A DNA stretch of 64,000 nucleotides from an uncultured Verrucomicrobia subdivision 3 bacterium. Lineage in GTDB: Bacteria; Verrucomicrobiota; Verrucomicrobiia; Limisphaerales; DASXHY01. The position numbers and the translations under genes are program-made. The stretch lies in NCBI GenBank assembly GCA_937890005.1, contig CALBZA010000083.1:128222-192221 (forward strand). The letters run 5' to 3'. Positions 17,003 through 25,688 of this stretch are shown here, one piece after another. The notes beneath the pieces are model-generated. The model ran no database searches. It was given only the letters and a program-made list of their open reading frames with translations, and was not told the DNA's origin. Numbering within the stretch: position 1 is the first letter of the stretch; every line of letters begins with the position of its first letter.

Positions 17003-17779
17003 ATGCAATCGAGATTGAAAGACAAATGGGTATTGATCACCGGAGCTTCGAGTGGTTTCGGCGCTGCGGCTGCAAAGGCGTTTGCGGCTGAAGGCGCGAA
17101 GCTGTTGCTGGGCGCACGTCGAACGGAGAAGCTGGCCGATGTCGCAAAACAGGCACTCACACTCGGCGCGGCAGCAGCGGAGTCCCGCGCACTCGATGTC
17201 TCCCAAACTCAAAGCGTGAATGATTTCGCCGATTGGGCGCGGCAGACTGCCGGGCAGGTGGATGTTCTGATCAACAACGCCGGCGGCGCGCACGGACTCG
17301 ATACAGTTGCGCAGGGAAAGGACGAGGACTGGGAGGCGATGCTTCAGACCAATGTGCTCGGTGTGCTTCGCATGACGCGCGCTGTTCTTCCGCTGATGCC
17401 GCATCATGCCGGTAGCACGATCATCAACATCGGTTCCATCGCCGGTCATGTTGCCTACGAAGGTGGCTCGGCTTATTGCGCGGCGAAGGCCGGCGAGTTG
17501 CAGATCACGCGCGTGTTGAGGTTGGAATTGAATGGAACCGGCATTCGCGTCAGCACGGTCGATCCTGGCGCGGCTGAAACAGAGTTCTCAATGGTGCGTT
17601 TCAAGGGCGATGCCGAACGGGCGCGGAAAGTCTATGAAGGCATGACGCCGTTAAGCGCGGAAGATGTTGCTGAAATTCTCGTCTGGATCGCGAGCCGTCC
17701 ACCGCACGTGAACATCGACGAGCTGCTGGTGAAACCGACCGACCAGGCTGCGATGCACAAGATTTACAGGCGTTCCTGA
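17003..17779 (+). CDS. YdfG-like short-chain dehydrogenase (NADP-dependent 3-hydroxy acid dehydrogenase type)
   Basis: This 258-residue classical SDR has the cofactor loop TGASSGFG near the N-terminus, the NNAGG motif, GSIAGH with the catalytic Ser region, and the YCAAK catalytic Tyr-Lys pair. The C-terminal part (AAETEFSMVRFKGD, EDVAEILVWIASRPPHVNI, LLVKPTDQA) matches the YdfG/YMR226c group, which oxidises L-allo-threonine, serine and 3-hydroxy acids with NADP. The ATG at 17003 gives the usual short lead into the Rossmann fold; an ATG at 16979 overlapping the preceding stop is an alternative. Its 3' end overlaps the convergent ROK gene by 16 bp. Confidence 0.85.
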   Translation: MQSRLKDKWVLITGASSGFGAAAAKAFAAEGAKLLLGARRTEKLADVAKQALTLGAAAAESRALDVSQTQSVNDFADWARQTAGQVDVLINNAGGAHGLDTVAQGKDEDWEAMLQTNVLGVLRMTRAVLPLMPHHAGSTIINIGSIAGHVAYEGGSAYCAAKAGELQITRVLRLELNGTGIRVSTVDPGAAETEFSMVRFKGDAERARKVYEGMTPLSAEDVAEILVWIASRPPHVNIDELLVKPTDQAAMHKIYRRS

Positions 17780-18906
17780 AGTTCCGAAGTCACGCCGTTC
17801 GTGGCACTGTCGAGCCGTTCGAGAGCGAAGGCATACGCGCCGATGGAGATTGCTTCCGTCGTTCCCAGCCGGGTGATTCCCACGCCGACTCGATGCAGCG
17901 GATCGTAGGAGACGGTGCGATTCGTTCCCGGAACAGGAACCTGCCGCGCTTCGCCTTTGAGGAAGATGTTGAGTTCCCCGGCATCTTCGAGATTGAACAC
18001 CTGTGATGCCAGACGGCGAAACTGTCTTCCATTCGGCGCGGTGTAATGGCTGTTCAATTCGGAAACCAAAGCGGGAAGGAACAGCGGCCAGGCGCCTGAA
18101 ATCCCGCCGCCAATCACTGTCAATCCATCCACCAATGTGAGCGCATTTCCGATGGCGTCACCGGCGGCTTCGCCGAGACGGAGGAACGATTCGAGCGCTG
18201 CCGAGCGATTTGGATTGTTCTCGTTTTGCGCGATGTCACAAATCGCTTTCGGTTCCGGCGCCGATTCGAACGGGATTCCCGCGGCCTCGGCATAGACGCG
18301 TCGCACGGCGCGGATGCAGCAGCTTTCCTCGGCGTTCATGGTTGGATGAAGCTTGTTGCGCAGGAGCCAGACTTCGCCGGCCATTGAATTGTCGCCGGTG
18401 AAAAGTTTTCCGTCCCGCACGATGCCGCCGCCGAAGCCGGTGCCGAGCGTGATGCCGAAAAGATTTTTGAAACGTTTCGGGCTGCCCGCTTTTTCCAGCA
18501 GACCGTTCACATGCGGCAGCAGACCGGCGATGGCTTCGCCGTAGGTGAAAAGATCGCCGTCGTTGTTGATGAAGACCGGGATGCCGAAATGTTCCTCCAG
18601 CATCGGACCAAGCGCGATGCCGCCGCGAAAGGCGGGAAGATTCGGCAGGTCGCCGATGATGCCGGCCGGATAATCCGCCGGTCCGGGGAAGGCGAAACTG
18701 ATCGCGCAGGGCGGGGCGGGGCACCTGGCTTTGATGCGTGTGAATCCTTCAACAAGGTTGGCCAGGCAGCGTTCGAGATTGTCAGCGTTGGATGGAACGG
18801 TGATTGGCGGCGTGACGAACTTGCCTGCACGCATCGCGGAAAACCGAAAGCTGGTGCCGCCGGCATCCAGCGTCATGACGACCCGGGCATCTGAGAAGAC
18901 TTGCAT
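17764..18906 (-). CDS. ROK-family sugar kinase
   Basis: The protein has 380 residues. The N-terminal phosphate-binding loop LDAGGTSFRFSAM and the central GTGFGGGIVRDGKLFTGDN region are typical of ROK kinases, which phosphorylate glucose, fructose, mannose or N-acetyl sugars. The usual zinc-binding CxCGxxGCxE signature is missing; the corresponding stretch reads AGEVWLLRNKLHPTMNAEESC, so this is a divergent ROK branch. It lies 18 bp downstream of the FucP-type transporter, and the pair probably takes up and phosphorylates one sugar. No DNA-binding domain is present, so it is an enzyme rather than a repressor. Confidence 0.85.
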   Translation of the reverse strand: MQVFSDARVVMTLDAGGTSFRFSAMRAGKFVTPPITVPSNADNLERCLANLVEGFTRIKARCPAPPCAISFAFPGPADYPAGIIGDLPNLPAFRGGIALGPMLEEHFGIPVFINNDGDLFTYGEAIAGLLPHVNGLLEKAGSPKRFKNLFGITLGTGFGGGIVRDGKLFTGDNSMAGEVWLLRNKLHPTMNAEESCCIRAVRRVYAEAAGIPFESAPEPKAICDIAQNENNPNRSAALESFLRLGEAAGDAIGNALTLVDGLTVIGGGISGAWPLFLPALVSELNSHYTAPNGRQFRRLASQVFNLEDAGELNIFLKGEARQVPVPGTNRTVSYDPLHRVGVGITRLGTTEAISIGAYAFALERLDSATNGVTSELQERL

Positions 18907-18924
18907 GTGACTTCGGCTGAAAAC

Positions 18925-20403
18925 TCAATCCTTGCGTCCGATTCGATGCCCCTTGGCGCCGTAGAACGCGACGTAGGCGTAGGCGATCAGAGGCACGATG
19001 AACGACAACTGAAGATTCCTGGTGCTGTCGGCGACGAGTCCCTGAAGTGGCGGAAGCAATGCGCCGCCGAGGATCGCCATGACGAGCAGCGATGACGCCT
19101 GGCTCTTGTAGATGCCGACGCCTTCGATCGCGAGTGAGAACGTGTTCGACCAGCCGATGGAGGTGAACAATCCGACAGCGACCACGCACCACATCGCTGT
19201 CTTGCCGCCGATCAGAATTGCGGCGAGCAGCAGTGCGACAACTGTGGAGGAAAAGATCATCAGAGTTCGGCCCGCGAGAGATTTGCCGAACTGGAAGAGA
19301 ACCCAGCACAGGACAAGGAACGGAAGATAATTTCGGAACACGGCCCAGTTCTCCACGAAACGTTCCTTCCAGAGCGAGAACAGGGGTCGGGTGGATTCAC
19401 CGTGAAGCGCATTCAGCGGGGCACTTTGTGCAATCCACAGAAGCAGGAAAGCGAGCAGCGGGATGATCACGAGGAGCAACTGCTTGGAAGCCTTCTTCAT
19501 TTCGCTCAGTTCCACAGCGCCCATGAATCGTCCGATCAGAAGGCCGCCCCAGTAAAGCGACACGAATTTGCTCGCCTCGATTTCACTCAGGCCTGCGATG
19601 TGTTCCTGACCGAGGAAATTGATGATGGCGCTGCCCACCGCGACTTCACCGCCGACATACATGAAGATTGCGATAATTCCCAAAACGACATGCGGAAACT
19701 TCAGAGCGCCTGCGCCACGTTCGATGTGTCCCTCACCAATGTGAGGAAGTCGGATGAAAAAGAACACCGCGGCGAGGACGACGAACACGACACAGAACAT
19801 CATGTAGGGAACCTTCACCGAATCCGCTCCATGCGCGCCGCTGCGGGCAAAGTATTGGAAAATGAGCCAGCCGCCGATCAGCGGTCCGATGGTCGTTCCG
19901 ACCGAATTGAATCCCTGGGCAAGATTGAGGCGGCTCGATGCGGTTTTTTCCGGTCCGAGAATGGTGACATAAGGATTGGCTGCAATTTGAAGCATGGCGA
20001 ATCCGAGGCCCACGACGAACAGCGCCAAAAGGAACATCGGATAGGACGCGGCGCTTGCTGCCGGCCAGAACAGGGCGCTGCCGGTGGCGGAGATCAGCAG
20101 TCCGATGACGACGCCATTCTTGTAACCGATTTTGGCAATCGGATCGCCCGTGGTGGCAGAAATGACGAAGTAGAGCAGGGACCCGATGAAGTAAGCCCCG
20201 AAGAACGCGAACTGCACCAGCATCGCCTGAAAATAAGTCAGCTCGAACGCTTCCTTGAATCGTGGAATCAGGATGTCGTTGAACACCGTCATGAATCCCC
20301 ACAGGAAGAACAGCGAGGTCATGATGGCGAACGGACCGCGAAAACTTTGTTGGCTGCTGGAAGAACTGGCGGCGCTGGGGGTGCTGGTGCTGATGCTTGC
20401 CAT
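18925..20403 (-). CDS. FucP-family sugar:proton symporter (MFS)
   Basis: The 492-residue product has about 12 transmembrane helices of the inner membrane. The N-terminal segment FFLWGFMTVFNDILIPRFKE is diagnostic of the FucP/glucose-galactose symporter group, and LGFAMLQIAANPYVTILGPE and SRLNLAQGFNSVGTTIGPL match the family's helices 4 and 5. Members carry L-fucose, glucose, galactose or N-acetylglucosamine. A serine-rich cytoplasmic leader (SISTSTPSAASSSSSQQS) precedes helix 1. It is first in an operon with the ROK kinase. Confidence 0.9.
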   Translation of the reverse strand: MASISTSTPSAASSSSSQQSFRGPFAIMTSLFFLWGFMTVFNDILIPRFKEAFELTYFQAMLVQFAFFGAYFIGSLLYFVISATTGDPIAKIGYKNGVVIGLLISATGSALFWPAASAASYPMFLLALFVVGLGFAMLQIAANPYVTILGPEKTASSRLNLAQGFNSVGTTIGPLIGGWLIFQYFARSGAHGADSVKVPYMMFCVVFVVLAAVFFFIRLPHIGEGHIERGAGALKFPHVVLGIIAIFMYVGGEVAVGSAIINFLGQEHIAGLSEIEASKFVSLYWGGLLIGRFMGAVELSEMKKASKQLLLVIIPLLAFLLLWIAQSAPLNALHGESTRPLFSLWKERFVENWAVFRNYLPFLVLCWVLFQFGKSLAGRTLMIFSSTVVALLLAAILIGGKTAMWCVVAVGLFTSIGWSNTFSLAIEGVGIYKSQASSLLVMAILGGALLPPLQGLVADSTRNLQLSFIVPLIAYAYVAFYGAKGHRIGRKD

Positions 20404-20715
20404 AGTATGCGTGTCGCGGGTTCGGAATGGAACTGCGGGGAAGTTAACCCAACAATTTGCGTCTGAACACGGTCGCGACGGCCAATGCTGAACGCGAGGT
20501 GCGCGCCGCGGAAACAGGAAAGTTATACCCTTTTTGTGAGATTTGTAACCGACGCGCGAGGCGTGAAGGCGTGGAGTATTTGGCTTCAGGTTTTAGGCGC
20601 GGGGCGCGGTGCATTGGAGTTTTCACGGATACAAAACCACAACAAAGGAAACAATTTTTTGCTTCCGTGCCGATGACATCATCGCGTTAGCTTTCACCCG
20701 CAGCTGTATGCCGAA
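20404..20715. other. Divergent intergenic region (transporter operon / PTS operon)
   Basis: The 312 bp should contain promoters for both the FucP-type transporter (leftward) and the PTS operon (rightward). No clear operator, riboswitch or small gene is seen. A run ACAATTTTTTGC at about 20649-20660 is the only AT-rich block near the PTS start. Confidence 0.4.
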
Positions 20716-21822
20716 ATGCCGAAACGTGCAGCCCGGGTTTCAATGAAAGAGATACTTCAACAGCACAAGGGGTATCTCCTGACGGGCGTTTCGCATGTGA
20801 TTCCGTTCATCGCCTGCGGCGGTATTCTGATCGCCCTGAGCCTCGCCTACGCTTTTCAATTCGGTCACGTCGATGCCGCCGGAGCTCCTGACCTTTCCAA
20901 TGCTCCCGCGTGGATTCGGGATGTCAATTTGATCGGCACGAAGGCGTTTGAACTTTTCCCCGCGGTTCTGGCGGGGTTCATCGCCTATGCGATGGCAGGG
21001 AAGCCAGGGTTGCTTCCCGGTTTTGTCGGTGGATTCATCGCGTCGATGCCGCAGGTGGTCGGGGACAAAAACACGAGCGCGGGTTTCATTGGCGCGCTCA
21101 TCATCGGCCTCGTGGCCGGTCATGTGGTGAACGGATTGAAGAAGCTTCCAGTTCCGAAACTGCTTCGCCCCATCATGCCGATCATCATCATCCCGATTTT
21201 TTCGGCGTTGCCGGTCGGACTGATCATGCTCGCGCTGAACATTCCGCTGGCGAAAGTGATGGTCACGATGGGGCATTTCCTCGAGAGCCTTCAGAGCGGA
21301 TCGCAGATCGTTCTTGCGATGGTTCTTGGCGCAATGATCGCTTTCGACATGGGTGGTCCGGTAAACAAGGCCGCGTTCTTTTTTGGCGCTGCGATGATTC
21401 AGCAGGGGAACTACATGATCATGGGTGCCTGCGCTGCGGCGATTTGCACGCCGCCGCTCGGGATGGGACTCGCGACGTTGCTGTCGCGCAAACGCTGGAG
21501 TGCCGAACAGCGCGAATCGGGACTTGCGGCGATCGGCATGGGAATGATCGGCATCACGGAAGGCGCCATTCCATTTGCAGCGGCCGATCCGTTCCGCGTG
21601 ATTCCCTGTCTCATGTTTGGATCCATGATCGCGGCGACGATTGCGATGCTGGGCGGCGTGGGAAATCACGCTCCGCACGGCGGTCCGATCGTGTTGCCGG
21701 TGGTCACGGGGCGCTGGCTGTACGTCATTTCGATCGTGGCGGGTGCGCTGGCGACCGCTCTTGCAATCAATCTGGTCAAACAGGTGACGGAAAAGGTTTC
21801 GTCGCCAGGAGAGAACAAATGA
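20716..21822 (+). CDS. PTS fructose-type permease, EIIC component
   Basis: The 368-residue integral membrane protein has about nine to ten helices. LLTGVSHVIPFIACGGILIA, GFVGGFIASMPQV, AFDMGGPVNKAAFFFGAAM and GITEGAIPFAAADP are signatures of the fructose-family IIC domain; the GITEGAIPFA loop contains the residue set that contacts sugar. It carries the sugar while IIB phosphorylates it. Here IIC, IIB and IIA are split, unlike the fused FruA of enteric bacteria. Start is either 20716 or an ATG at 20743; neither has a good ribosome site. Its stop overlaps the IIB start (ATGA). No fruK or regulator gene is adjacent. Confidence 0.9.
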   Translation: MPKRAARVSMKEILQQHKGYLLTGVSHVIPFIACGGILIALSLAYAFQFGHVDAAGAPDLSNAPAWIRDVNLIGTKAFELFPAVLAGFIAYAMAGKPGLLPGFVGGFIASMPQVVGDKNTSAGFIGALIIGLVAGHVVNGLKKLPVPKLLRPIMPIIIIPIFSALPVGLIMLALNIPLAKVMVTMGHFLESLQSGSQIVLAMVLGAMIAFDMGGPVNKAAFFFGAAMIQQGNYMIMGACAAAICTPPLGMGLATLLSRKRWSAEQRESGLAAIGMGMIGITEGAIPFAAADPFRVIPCLMFGSMIAATIAMLGGVGNHAPHGGPIVLPVVTGRWLYVISIVAGALATALAINLVKQVTEKVSSPGENK

Positions 21823-22112
21823 AGATCGTTGCTGTCACTGCCTGTCCGACGGGCATTGCTCACACTTACATGGCTGCCGAGCAGCTGGAGAAAACCGCCC
21901 GCAAGCTCGGCCATTCCATCAAGGTCGAAACGCAGGGTGCCATGGGAATTGAGAACAAGCTCACCCAGGAGGAAATCGATTCTGCGGCGGTGGCGATTCT
22001 GGCCGTCGATATCGCGATTGAGGAAAGCGAGCGATTCGATCGCGTAAGGAAGATCAAGGTTCCGGTGCAGTCGGTGATGAAAAATCCCGAGGCGGTTTTC
22101 GCGCAGATCTGA
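21819..22112 (+). CDS. PTS fructose-type EIIB component
   Basis: This small cytoplasmic protein of 97 residues has the phosphorylated cysteine Cys9 in the family motif TACPTGIAHTYMAAE, followed by KVETQGAMG and AVDIAIEESERF, all standard for fructose-specific IIB domains. It passes phosphate from EIIA-fru to the sugar in EIIC. It overlaps the IIC stop by 4 bases and ends 2 bases before the HPr-EI-IIA gene, so the three genes form one tight operon. Confidence 0.92.
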   Translation: MKIVAVTACPTGIAHTYMAAEQLEKTARKLGHSIKVETQGAMGIENKLTQEEIDSAAVAILAVDIAIEESERFDRVRKIKVPVQSVMKNPEAVFAQI

Positions 22113-22114
22113 TC

Positions 22115-24619
22115 ATGGCGCTGGAGCTGACTTTTACCTGTCCGTTGCAAAACGGCATGCATGCGCGGCCGGCCAGCGCATTGGAAGAGATCGCTCGCGG
22201 CTTCATTTCCGACATCACCTTGCTGAACAGGCGCACCGGCCGGAACGCGAATGCGCGCAGCATTCTCTCCATTGTTGGAGCCGACATTCGTTGCGGCGAT
22301 TCCTGTGTTCTGACAGTGAGCGGCACCGACGAGGAACTGGCGATGGCTGCGTTGGGCGATTTTGTCCGGCACACACTGCCACGCCGGGAAACGCAGATTT
22401 CGGAACAGAAGACGAACGTTGCCGAACGATTTCTTCCGCGATGCCTTCGCGACACGGGAGCAACATTGCGACGTGGCGTGCCGTTGGTGGAGGGGATCGG
22501 CCGCGGCCGGCTCGTAAGGGTGAGTGGACTACGAATGCCGCAAGAGCTTGCGAAGACCGGAGTGGCTGATGTGGCCGGGGAGCAGGAGCGCATCCGACGC
22601 GCACTCGCGGAATTGATCGAGTGGTATGGCTCGCGCGCCGCAATCGCAGAGCGCGGAGTTGAACGAGATGTATTGATCGCACACCGCTCTCTCGCGCGTG
22701 ACGAGGAATTTCAGAGCTGTTTGTTCAACGCCGTTCAGGCCGGACGCACCGCGGCGGGTGCGATCGTGATGGCCGAGGAACAATTCACAGGGCTGCTTGC
22801 ATTGAGCGCCAATCCGTTGCTTCGCGAACGCGTTATCGACATCCGCGATGTTTGCGGCCAGTTGCTGCAGCGTGTTTATGGAAACCTGCCAGATCGCATT
22901 CTTGCGTTACGTGAAGATTCCATCGTGATGGCCGACTGGCTGACGCCGTGTCAGATATTGTCGCTGGATGAACGTTTCTTAAAAGGCCTGGTTCTCTCCG
23001 AGGCGGGAAGCACTTCGCACACGATTATTCTGGCACGCTCGTTTGGAATTCCCACGCTGGCGGGTGTTGAGGAAACGCTGGCGATTCCGGAAGGCGACGA
23101 GGCTGTTCTGGACGGAGACAGCGGTGTTCTTGTGACGAATCTGACGGAGCAGGCAAGGCGTTACTACGCACTTGAGCAGCAACGACAGCAAGGCAGGGCG
23201 GCGGTGTTGAGTAAATATGCGAACAGCCCTGCCGCCACACGCGACGGACACAGGATCGAGATCGCGGCCAATGCCGGCACTGTGGAGGAGGTTGCGAAAG
23301 CATTCACAGCGGGAGCGGAAGTCATCGGACTTTTTCGAACCGAAATGCTGTTTTTGGATCGCAGCACGGCGCCGTCCGAGGTCGAGCAATATGAAATCTA
23401 CCGGAAGGTTCTGGAGGCGGCGCGCGGGCGCACCGTTATTTTCCGAACGATCGACATCGGTGGCGACAAACCGCTCGGCTACTTGAATCTTTTGCCGGAA
23501 TCAAATCCGTTCCTGGGTTGCCGGGGAATTCGAATCTATCCCGAATTTGAAGTGCTCATTCGAAACCAGCTTCGTGCCCTGTTGCGGGCGTCGGCGCACG
23601 GGCCGATGAAAATCATGTTTCCGATGATCGCCACGGTTGATGAGGCGCGCTGGATAAATCGGCTGGTGACGGAGGAACGGAAACGTTGTTCAGATGAGGG
23701 GAAATGTTTCGATGCAAAACTTTCTCTCGGCGCCATGATCGAAGTGCCTTCAGCGGCATTCGTTCTCAAGGAACTGTGCGCGGAGTTTGATTTCTTCAGC
23801 ATCGGTTCCAACGACCTGCTTCAATACACAATGGCCGCCGACCGGACAAATTCGCGCGTCGCCACGCTGTATGATCCCTGCCACCCGGCATTCCTCAGAT
23901 TGATCAGGCAGATCGTCGCGACTGTCCGCCGGGCCGGGAAATGGATTGGACTTTGCGGTGAAATGGGCGCGGACGAACGCCTGCTGCCGTTGTGGGTTGG
24001 GATGGGTTTCTATGAAATCAGCGCCACTGCCCCGGCAATCGCTCGAATGAAAGCCGCGGTGGCGCAACTGAATTATTCGGACTGCAGCCGCTTGTGTGAC
24101 AAGGCCGTTCGCTGTGCGGACTCGGATGCGTTGAAGAGTGTCCTTGGCCGGCATCTTGAACGACGCGGGCTTCCCGTGATTGCGCCCGAGCTGGTGGCGA
24201 CCGACTTCGATGCATCAAACAAGGAGGAGGCGATCAAGCGCGCCGTGGATCAACTCTACGTGCATGGCCGTTGCAATCAGCCGCGGCTTCTTGAGGACGA
24301 TGTGTGGAAGCGGGAATCACATTACACGACCGGTTTCGGAAACGGCTTCGCGCTGCCGCACTGCCGGACGAATCACGTGACGGCGAGTTCGATTGTCGTG
24401 CTGAAGTTGCGCAGCCCGGTGCCTTGGGATGCCGCGGACAACGTGCCAGTTAAAGTTGTTATCCTGCTGGCAATCCGGGAAGGCGGATCGATGAATGAAC
24501 ACATGAAAATGATTTCGCAGCTGGCCAGGCAACTTATGCACGAGCCGTTTCGGGACAGTCTGGAACGCGAGCAGAATCCCGAAGCGTTATGCCGTCTGCT
24601 GATGGAGGTTTCGGAATGA
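22115..24619 (+). CDS. PTS HPr - enzyme I - EIIA(fru) fusion protein
   Basis: The 834-residue cytoplasmic protein holds all the general PTS steps. Residues 1-85 form HPr with the phosphohistidine His16 (NGMHARPAS); the position usually carrying Ser46 reads ARSILSIVG. Enzyme I follows (about 120-690) with His302 in GSTSHTIILARS, a FRTEMLFLDR segment, and the PEP-binding regions GCRGIRIYPEFEVLIRNQL, MIEVPSAAFVL and FFSIGSNDLLQYTMAADR. EIIA-fru occupies the C-terminus with His749 in GFALPHCRT. Phosphate should flow from PEP through EI and HPr to IIA within the same chain, then to IIB and IIC. The order HPr-EI-IIA differs from the better-known IIA-HPr-EI multiphosphoryl-transfer proteins. Confidence 0.93.
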   Translation: MALELTFTCPLQNGMHARPASALEEIARGFISDITLLNRRTGRNANARSILSIVGADIRCGDSCVLTVSGTDEELAMAALGDFVRHTLPRRETQISEQKTNVAERFLPRCLRDTGATLRRGVPLVEGIGRGRLVRVSGLRMPQELAKTGVADVAGEQERIRRALAELIEWYGSRAAIAERGVERDVLIAHRSLARDEEFQSCLFNAVQAGRTAAGAIVMAEEQFTGLLALSANPLLRERVIDIRDVCGQLLQRVYGNLPDRILALREDSIVMADWLTPCQILSLDERFLKGLVLSEAGSTSHTIILARSFGIPTLAGVEETLAIPEGDEAVLDGDSGVLVTNLTEQARRYYALEQQRQQGRAAVLSKYANSPAATRDGHRIEIAANAGTVEEVAKAFTAGAEVIGLFRTEMLFLDRSTAPSEVEQYEIYRKVLEAARGRTVIFRTIDIGGDKPLGYLNLLPESNPFLGCRGIRIYPEFEVLIRNQLRALLRASAHGPMKIMFPMIATVDEARWINRLVTEERKRCSDEGKCFDAKLSLGAMIEVPSAAFVLKELCAEFDFFSIGSNDLLQYTMAADRTNSRVATLYDPCHPAFLRLIRQIVATVRRAGKWIGLCGEMGADERLLPLWVGMGFYEISATAPAIARMKAAVAQLNYSDCSRLCDKAVRCADSDALKSVLGRHLERRGLPVIAPELVATDFDASNKEEAIKRAVDQLYVHGRCNQPRLLEDDVWKRESHYTTGFGNGFALPHCRTNHVTASSIVVLKLRSPVPWDAADNVPVKVVILLAIREGGSMNEHMKMISQLARQLMHEPFRDSLEREQNPEALCRLLMEVSE

Positions 24620-24662
24620 TCCGACGACTGGTGTGTCGGCTGAAGGTTTGCGGGCACTGTGG

Positions 24663-25646
24663 TCAGCGCAATTCTGCAGCGAGCTGACGTCCGAGTTCGA
24701 CCGGTTCGGAAATGCTTCGACGGACTTCAGCGCGACGAACTTTTTCTCCGAGGAACGACACCGCGCGCATTCGGAGTTCGTCGCCGATGACTTCCGCGTA
24801 AGCGCCCACAGGGCTCTGGCAGCCGCCGCCCATAGCGGAGAGAAAGGCGCGTTCAGCGGTCGCACATTGAAACGTTTCGTGGTGGTTCAGTTTCTCGCAC
24901 ACGGCGTCGATGCGCGGATCGTTTTCGCGAATCTCAATTCCAATGGCGCCCTGTCCAACACACGGCAGCATCACTTCAGGTTCGAGAATCACGGCGAGGA
25001 GGCCTTTCGGAACGTCAGGCCCTTGAAGAGTGCCGTCGGCGGCAATGCGATAATTGAGCCGTGTGATGCCGGCCAGCGCAAGGATCGTAGCGTCGAGCTC
25101 GGCGTTGCCTGCGAGCTTCTGAAGCCGGGTGAGGACATTGCCGCGGATATCGGGAGTTTTCAGTCCGGAATTTTGCGCAAGCAACTGCGCCTTGCGACGT
25201 GTGCTGCTTGTCGCAACGACGGCGCCTTGCGGAAGGTCTTTTACGGCGAGATTCGGACTGAAGCCGCGACCGGCGAACCCGGAATCGCTGGCGCGATAAA
25301 TCAAAACATCACGAACGTCTTCACGCCGGCCGCCCACGGCGCCGAGTTTAAGTCCCGTCGGAAGTTCAGTGGGAAGATCCTTCAAACTGTGAACCGCGAA
25401 GTCAGCCGTACCGTTCAATAAAGCGACTTCGAGTTCTTTTGTGAAAAGTCCTTTCGGCAGTGATTCCGCCTCCTGAGTTTTGGCCAGGGACGCGGTCTGA
25501 AGCTTGTCGCCGGTGGTTTTGATGATGTTGAGGTCGAACTTTAGCTCCGGGAACGCCTCGCGGCACCGGGCCAGCATCATGTTCGATTGGGCAAGGGCAA
25601 GAGCGCTGCCGCGCGTCGCAATCAGGATGGTGTCGTTCGTTTTCAA
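24663..25646 (-). CDS. hemC: Porphobilinogen deaminase (hydroxymethylbilane synthase)
   Basis: The 327-residue cytoplasmic enzyme polymerises four porphobilinogens to hydroxymethylbilane. It opens with the family sequence ILIATRGSALALAQSN. Asp90 in HSLKDLP is the catalytic aspartate, and Cys276 in GGGCQSPVGAYA carries the dipyrromethane cofactor. TSSTRRKAQLL and DIRGNVLTRLQKL contain the substrate-binding arginines. It lies 42 bp downstream of hemA and is the last gene of the ccsA-hemA-hemC operon; it converges on the PTS operon. Confidence 0.96.
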   Translation of the reverse strand: MKTNDTILIATRGSALALAQSNMMLARCREAFPELKFDLNIIKTTGDKLQTASLAKTQEAESLPKGLFTKELEVALLNGTADFAVHSLKDLPTELPTGLKLGAVGGRREDVRDVLIYRASDSGFAGRGFSPNLAVKDLPQGAVVATSSTRRKAQLLAQNSGLKTPDIRGNVLTRLQKLAGNAELDATILALAGITRLNYRIAADGTLQGPDVPKGLLAVILEPEVMLPCVGQGAIGIEIRENDPRIDAVCEKLNHHETFQCATAERAFLSAMGGGCQSPVGAYAEVIGDELRMRAVSFLGEKVRRAEVRRSISEPVELGRQLAAELR

Positions 25647-25688
25647 TCGCGTTCAAAGTAGCGTTGGCTTCCGCAGGGAGCGACGAAA

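Noticed and set aside
15626..17091. Short and 360-codon frames in the second repeat block
   Set aside because: Same repeat-derived sequence; the long frame runs through the repeat and out of frame across the membrane-protein and SDR genes.
24633..25421. 262-codon frame antisense to hemC
   Set aside because: hemC on the opposite strand has all catalytic residues; the antisense translation matches nothing.
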